From NCBI RefSeq assembly GCF_000601455.1, contig NZ_AZQP01000030.1:1-36054 (forward strand): 36,054 nucleotides of DNA, written 5' to 3'. The notes beneath the pieces were generated by a model. The model was not told the origin of the DNA, searched no databases, and saw nothing but the letters and a program-made list of their open reading frames with translations. The position numbers and the translations under genes are program-made. This document shows, piece after piece, positions 33,344 through 36,054 of this stretch (position 1 is the first letter of the stretch; each line of letters begins with the position of its first letter). Source of the DNA: Fervidicella metallireducens AeB (GTDB taxonomy: Bacteria > Bacillota > Clostridia > Clostridiales > Caloramatoraceae).

Positions 33344-34519
33344 ATGGCAAAGAGAGTAAGCTTAAGCGGTAACGAAGCAGTTGCTTATGCAATGAGACAA
33401 ATAAATCCAGATGTAGTTGCGGCTTTCCCTATAACACCTTCAACAGAAGTTCCTCAATACTTTTCACAGTTTGTTGCAAACGGACAAGTAACAAGTGAAT
33501 TCGTAGCTGTAGAATCAGAACACAGTGCTATGAGTGCTTGTATAGGAGCTTCAGCTGCAGGCGGTAGAGTTATGACTGCTACATCATCATGTGGTCTTGC
33601 ACTTATGTGGGAAATGCTTTACATAGCAGCTTCATCAAGACTACCAGTTGTATTAGCTGTTGTTAATAGAGCTTTATCAGGTCCAATCAATATTCACAAC
33701 GATCACTCAGATTCAATGGGTGCTAGAGATTCAGGTTGGATTCAAATATATGGAGAAAATGCTCAAGAAGCATACGACAACTTCATTCAAGCTATAAGAA
33801 TAGGTGAACATCCTGATGTTCAACTTCCTGTAATGGTTTGCTACGATGGATTCATAACAAGTCATGCAGTTGAAAACTTAGAAATGTGTGAAGATGCAGA
33901 AGTTAAGGCTTTCGTAGGAGAAAGAGTTGCCCCATATTCATTACTAGGAGAAAATCCAGTAGCTATGGGACCACTAGATTTACCACCACACTATTTCGAA
34001 CATAAGAGACAACAAGCAGAAGCTATGAGAAATGCTAAGAAAGTAATTCTTGAAGTTGCTGCTGAATTTGAAAAGTTAACTGGAAGAAAATACGGTCTTT
34101 TCGAAGAATATAAAATGGAAGATGCAGAAGCAGCTATGGTTATTATCAACTCAACAGCTGGTACTGCTAAGAAAGTTGTAGATAAGATGAGAGCTGAAGG
34201 AAAGAAAGTTGGTCTTATAAAGATAAGATCATTCAGACCATTCCCAGCTGAAGAATTAGTTGCTGCTCTTAAGAATGTTAAGGCAGTAGCTGTAATGGAT
34301 AAAGTAGATGGATTTACTGGTGTAGCTGCTCCATTACATAATGAAGTAAGATCAGCGCTTTACGGAGCTGCTGAAGGAAAGATAGTTCCAGGATACATCT
34401 ATGGTCTTGGTGGAAGAGACGTTACTGTTAACGATATTGAATCAGTATACAACGACTTATTCAAAGCAATAGAAACAGGTAAGTACGAAGTTTACAACTA
34501 CCTTGGAGTAAGGGAATAG
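33344..34519 (+). CDS. porA: pyruvate-type ferredoxin oxidoreductase, alpha subunit
   Basis: 391 residues from the ATG at 33344, which has GGGGAGG before it; an in-frame TTG at 33326 is unlikely. Motifs: AVAYAMRQINPDVVAAFPIT, TPSTEVPQYF, VESEHSAMSACIGASAAG, and the C-terminal VGLIKIRSFRPFP. This subunit provides the pyrimidine-side thiamine diphosphate site and the dimer core. Codon use (GGA, CCA, AGA, AAC-rich) suggests high expression, fitting a central anaerobic enzyme. Confidence 0.92.
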   Translation: MAKRVSLSGNEAVAYAMRQINPDVVAAFPITPSTEVPQYFSQFVANGQVTSEFVAVESEHSAMSACIGASAAGGRVMTATSSCGLALMWEMLYIAASSRLPVVLAVVNRALSGPINIHNDHSDSMGARDSGWIQIYGENAQEAYDNFIQAIRIGEHPDVQLPVMVCYDGFITSHAVENLEMCEDAEVKAFVGERVAPYSLLGENPVAMGPLDLPPHYFEHKRQQAEAMRNAKKVILEVAAEFEKLTGRKYGLFEEYKMEDAEAAMVIINSTAGTAKKVVDKMRAEGKKVGLIKIRSFRPFPAEELVAALKNVKAVAVMDKVDGFTGVAAPLHNEVRSALYGAAEGKIVPGYIYGLGGRDVTVNDIESVYNDLFKAIETGKYEVYNYLGVRE

Positions 34520-34532
34520 GAGGTGCAAAGTA

Positions 34533-35477
34533 ATGCCTAATTTAAAGGAATTATCAAAAAAACCAGCCAGATTAACTGGTGGACATAGAATGTGTGCAGG
34601 TTGCGGTGCCCCAATGGTTGTAAATTGGGTACTAAAAGCTCTTAAGGAAGAAGATAAGGCTGTAACTTGTTCAGCAACAGGATGTCTAGAAGTTTCAACA
34701 TGTCTTTATCCATATACTGCTTGGAAAGACTCATTCATTCACTCAGCATTCGAAAACGCTGCTGCAACAATCAGTGGTGTTGAAGCTTGCTATGTTGCAA
34801 TGAAAAGAAACGGAAAGATAGATGACACTTATAAGTTTATAGCATTTGGTGGAGACGGTGGTACATACGATATCGGTCTTCAATCATTATCAGGTGCTAT
34901 GGAAAGAGGACACGATATGGTTTATGTTTGCTACGATAACGGAGCTTACATGAACACTGGTATACAAAGATCATCAGCTACTCCAAAGGGAGCTGATACT
35001 ACAACTTCACCAGCAGGTAAAGTAATACCAGGAAAGACTCAAACTAGAAAAGATTTAACTGAAATAATAGCAGCTCACAATATACCATATGTTGCTCAAA
35101 CTGTTCCAGCAATTCCAGGAACTAAGTATATGTTTGACCTATATAATAAAGCTGAAAAAGCTATATACACTAAAGGAGCAGCATTCCTAAATGTATTAAC
35201 TCCATGTCCAAGAGGATGGAGATGTGACACTTCAACAGAATTAGATTTAATAAAGGCTGCAGTTGATACTTGTTTCTGGCCAATATATGAAGTTGAAAAC
35301 GGAGTATATAAGCTAAACTACAAACCAGCTGAAAAGAAGCCAATAACTGAATGGTTAAAACCACAAGGAAGATTCAGACATCTATTTAAGCCTGAAAATG
35401 AGCATTTAATTGCTGAGATTCAAGCTGAAGTAGATAGAAGATGGGAAGCTTTACTTCACCTTTGTGGAGAAAAGTAA
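34533..35477 (+). CDS. porB: pyruvate-type ferredoxin oxidoreductase, beta subunit (thiamine diphosphate)
   Basis: 314 residues. Thiamine diphosphate motif GDGGTYDIG continuing to YDNGAYMNTG. Cluster-ligating cysteines: MCAGCGAP near residues 21-24, CSATGCLEVSTC, and CPRGWRC. It oxidatively decarboxylates pyruvate to acetyl-CoA with reduction of ferredoxin. It follows porA by 13 bases with AGGAGGTG as ribosome site and is followed by a strong terminator, closing the operon. Confidence 0.93.
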   Translation: MPNLKELSKKPARLTGGHRMCAGCGAPMVVNWVLKALKEEDKAVTCSATGCLEVSTCLYPYTAWKDSFIHSAFENAAATISGVEACYVAMKRNGKIDDTYKFIAFGGDGGTYDIGLQSLSGAMERGHDMVYVCYDNGAYMNTGIQRSSATPKGADTTTSPAGKVIPGKTQTRKDLTEIIAAHNIPYVAQTVPAIPGTKYMFDLYNKAEKAIYTKGAAFLNVLTPCPRGWRCDTSTELDLIKAAVDTCFWPIYEVENGVYKLNYKPAEKKPITEWLKPQGRFRHLFKPENEHLIAEIQAEVDRRWEALLHLCGEK

Positions 35478-35478
35478 T

Positions 35479-35507
35479 AAAAAAGACGGCATATGCCGTC
35501 TTTTTTT
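35479..35507 (+). terminator. terminator of the por operon
   Basis: GACGGCAT/ATGCCGTC (35485-35500), extended by AAAA/TTTT, then a T run. Confidence 0.92.
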
Positions 35508-36017
35508 ATCGCAAATAGGAATGTTAGGTGAAGAAGAGATATTTGTGTCAGCCATGATTTTCTATTAAGGGATAATAAAATATATTAAGTATTTAAAGGG
35601 GGAGGTAGTGGGTGGCAATGATATATGTGTTATATACAGTTAATTAAAGCAAATACCCGTTGTAGGACAGACTTTTATTAAGTACTCCAATTATTTTGAT
35701 TTAAATTCTAATGCATTTTTAAATAATAATCTTAAAAACCTTACCCTTTGAAGGATAAGGTTGGAAGATTAATAATAGGAACACAATTTTTTTAGTATAA
35801 AAGAAAGATATATGGTTACAATAAACTTTGCAGGGATAAAAATAACCGATCAACCCTACCGGGAATATCAATACTAGATAGTTGGAGAATTTGAAAGATA
35901 TAGTTAGTATTATTGATGTAATTTAAAATAATTATGTTCTATTAGGATATTATTACTTTTACATGTGTTATTATATACAAGTCGCCAGAACACGGCGATA
36001 AAAAATAAAAAAGTTAG
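35508..36017. other. intergenic region without a gene
   Basis: About 510 AT-rich bases with no convincing ORF. Two small inverted repeats are visible: ACCTTA...TAAGGT near 35737-35761 (followed on the reverse strand by TTTTT, so possibly a reverse terminator) and TCGCC...GGCGA at 35982-35998. Confidence 0.5.
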
Positions 36018-36046
36018 TTGACATAAGTCACTAATCATGATAATAT
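36018..36046 (+). promoter_or_regulatory. strong promoter directed out of the window
   Basis: TTGACA (36018-36023), 17 bases, TAATAT (36041-36046), preceded by an A-rich tract like an UP element and by the TCGCC/GGCGA hairpin. Such an arrangement is often seen before rRNA or tRNA operons; the gene lies outside the window. Confidence 0.6.
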
Positions 36047-36054
36047 GATTAAGC

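Overview
The window looks like chromosome from a low-GC, spore-forming anaerobe of the Clostridium group. Support comes from a Spo0E-like phosphatase, an alpha/beta-type small acid-soluble spore protein, BofA, a four-subunit pyruvate-type ferredoxin oxidoreductase, Na+-decarboxylase subunits, AT-rich intergenic DNA and AGGAGG-type ribosome binding sites. Nearly all genes belong to ordinary Firmicutes families. The clear exception is an accessory block between about 22.6 and 31.3 kb.

Layout. 0-7 kb: Spo0E-like gene (-), a frameshifted oxaloacetate decarboxylase alpha gene, a PIN-PhoH ATPase, a spore protein gene (-), a frameshifted UvrD-type helicase (-), and a stomatin/NfeD pair (-). 7-17 kb: a DUF1836 regulator with a repeated operator-like sequence, tadA, tRNA-Ser(CGA), a GGDEF/EAL protein with a degenerate GGDEF, a yybP-ykoY-type manganese riboswitch ahead of a GDT1/UPF0016 cation exporter, a membrane protein, an M3 oligopeptidase, a CNNM/CBS protein, oadB and a tiny oadG-like gene. 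17-22.6 kb: tRNA-Ser(GGA), the long SRP RNA, a lipoprotein gene, dnaX, ybaB and recR.

In many Firmicutes recR is followed directly by yaaL (DUF2508) and bofA. Here those two genes appear only at 31.5 kb. The intervening DNA reads as a decayed Tn7-like transposon: recR, terminal repeats, the C-terminal tail of tnsB, a frameshifted tnsC, an apparently intact tnsD/tniQ, a two-gene cargo (a 96-residue protein and an SbcC/RloC-like ABC ATPase with a CxxC hook), then inverted terminal repeats. tnsA and most of tnsB are missing. Their place is taken by small orphan genes, among them a 97-residue membrane protein that carries only the GADGPT motif of OadB. This is the canonical Tn7 order relative to an attachment gene, so recR is the suggested attachment site.

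31.5-36 kb: yaaL, bofA, then a por operon (gamma, delta, alpha, beta) with a promoter and a leader containing competing inverted repeats. A strong terminator follows. The last 500 bases hold no gene but end in a sigma-A-type promoter directed out of the window.

Three genes (oadA, the helicase, tnsC) each need one added base to restore the frame, and in all three the missing base fits an A lost from a short A run on the coding strand. They may be real lesions or read/assembly errors; the sequence alone cannot decide.
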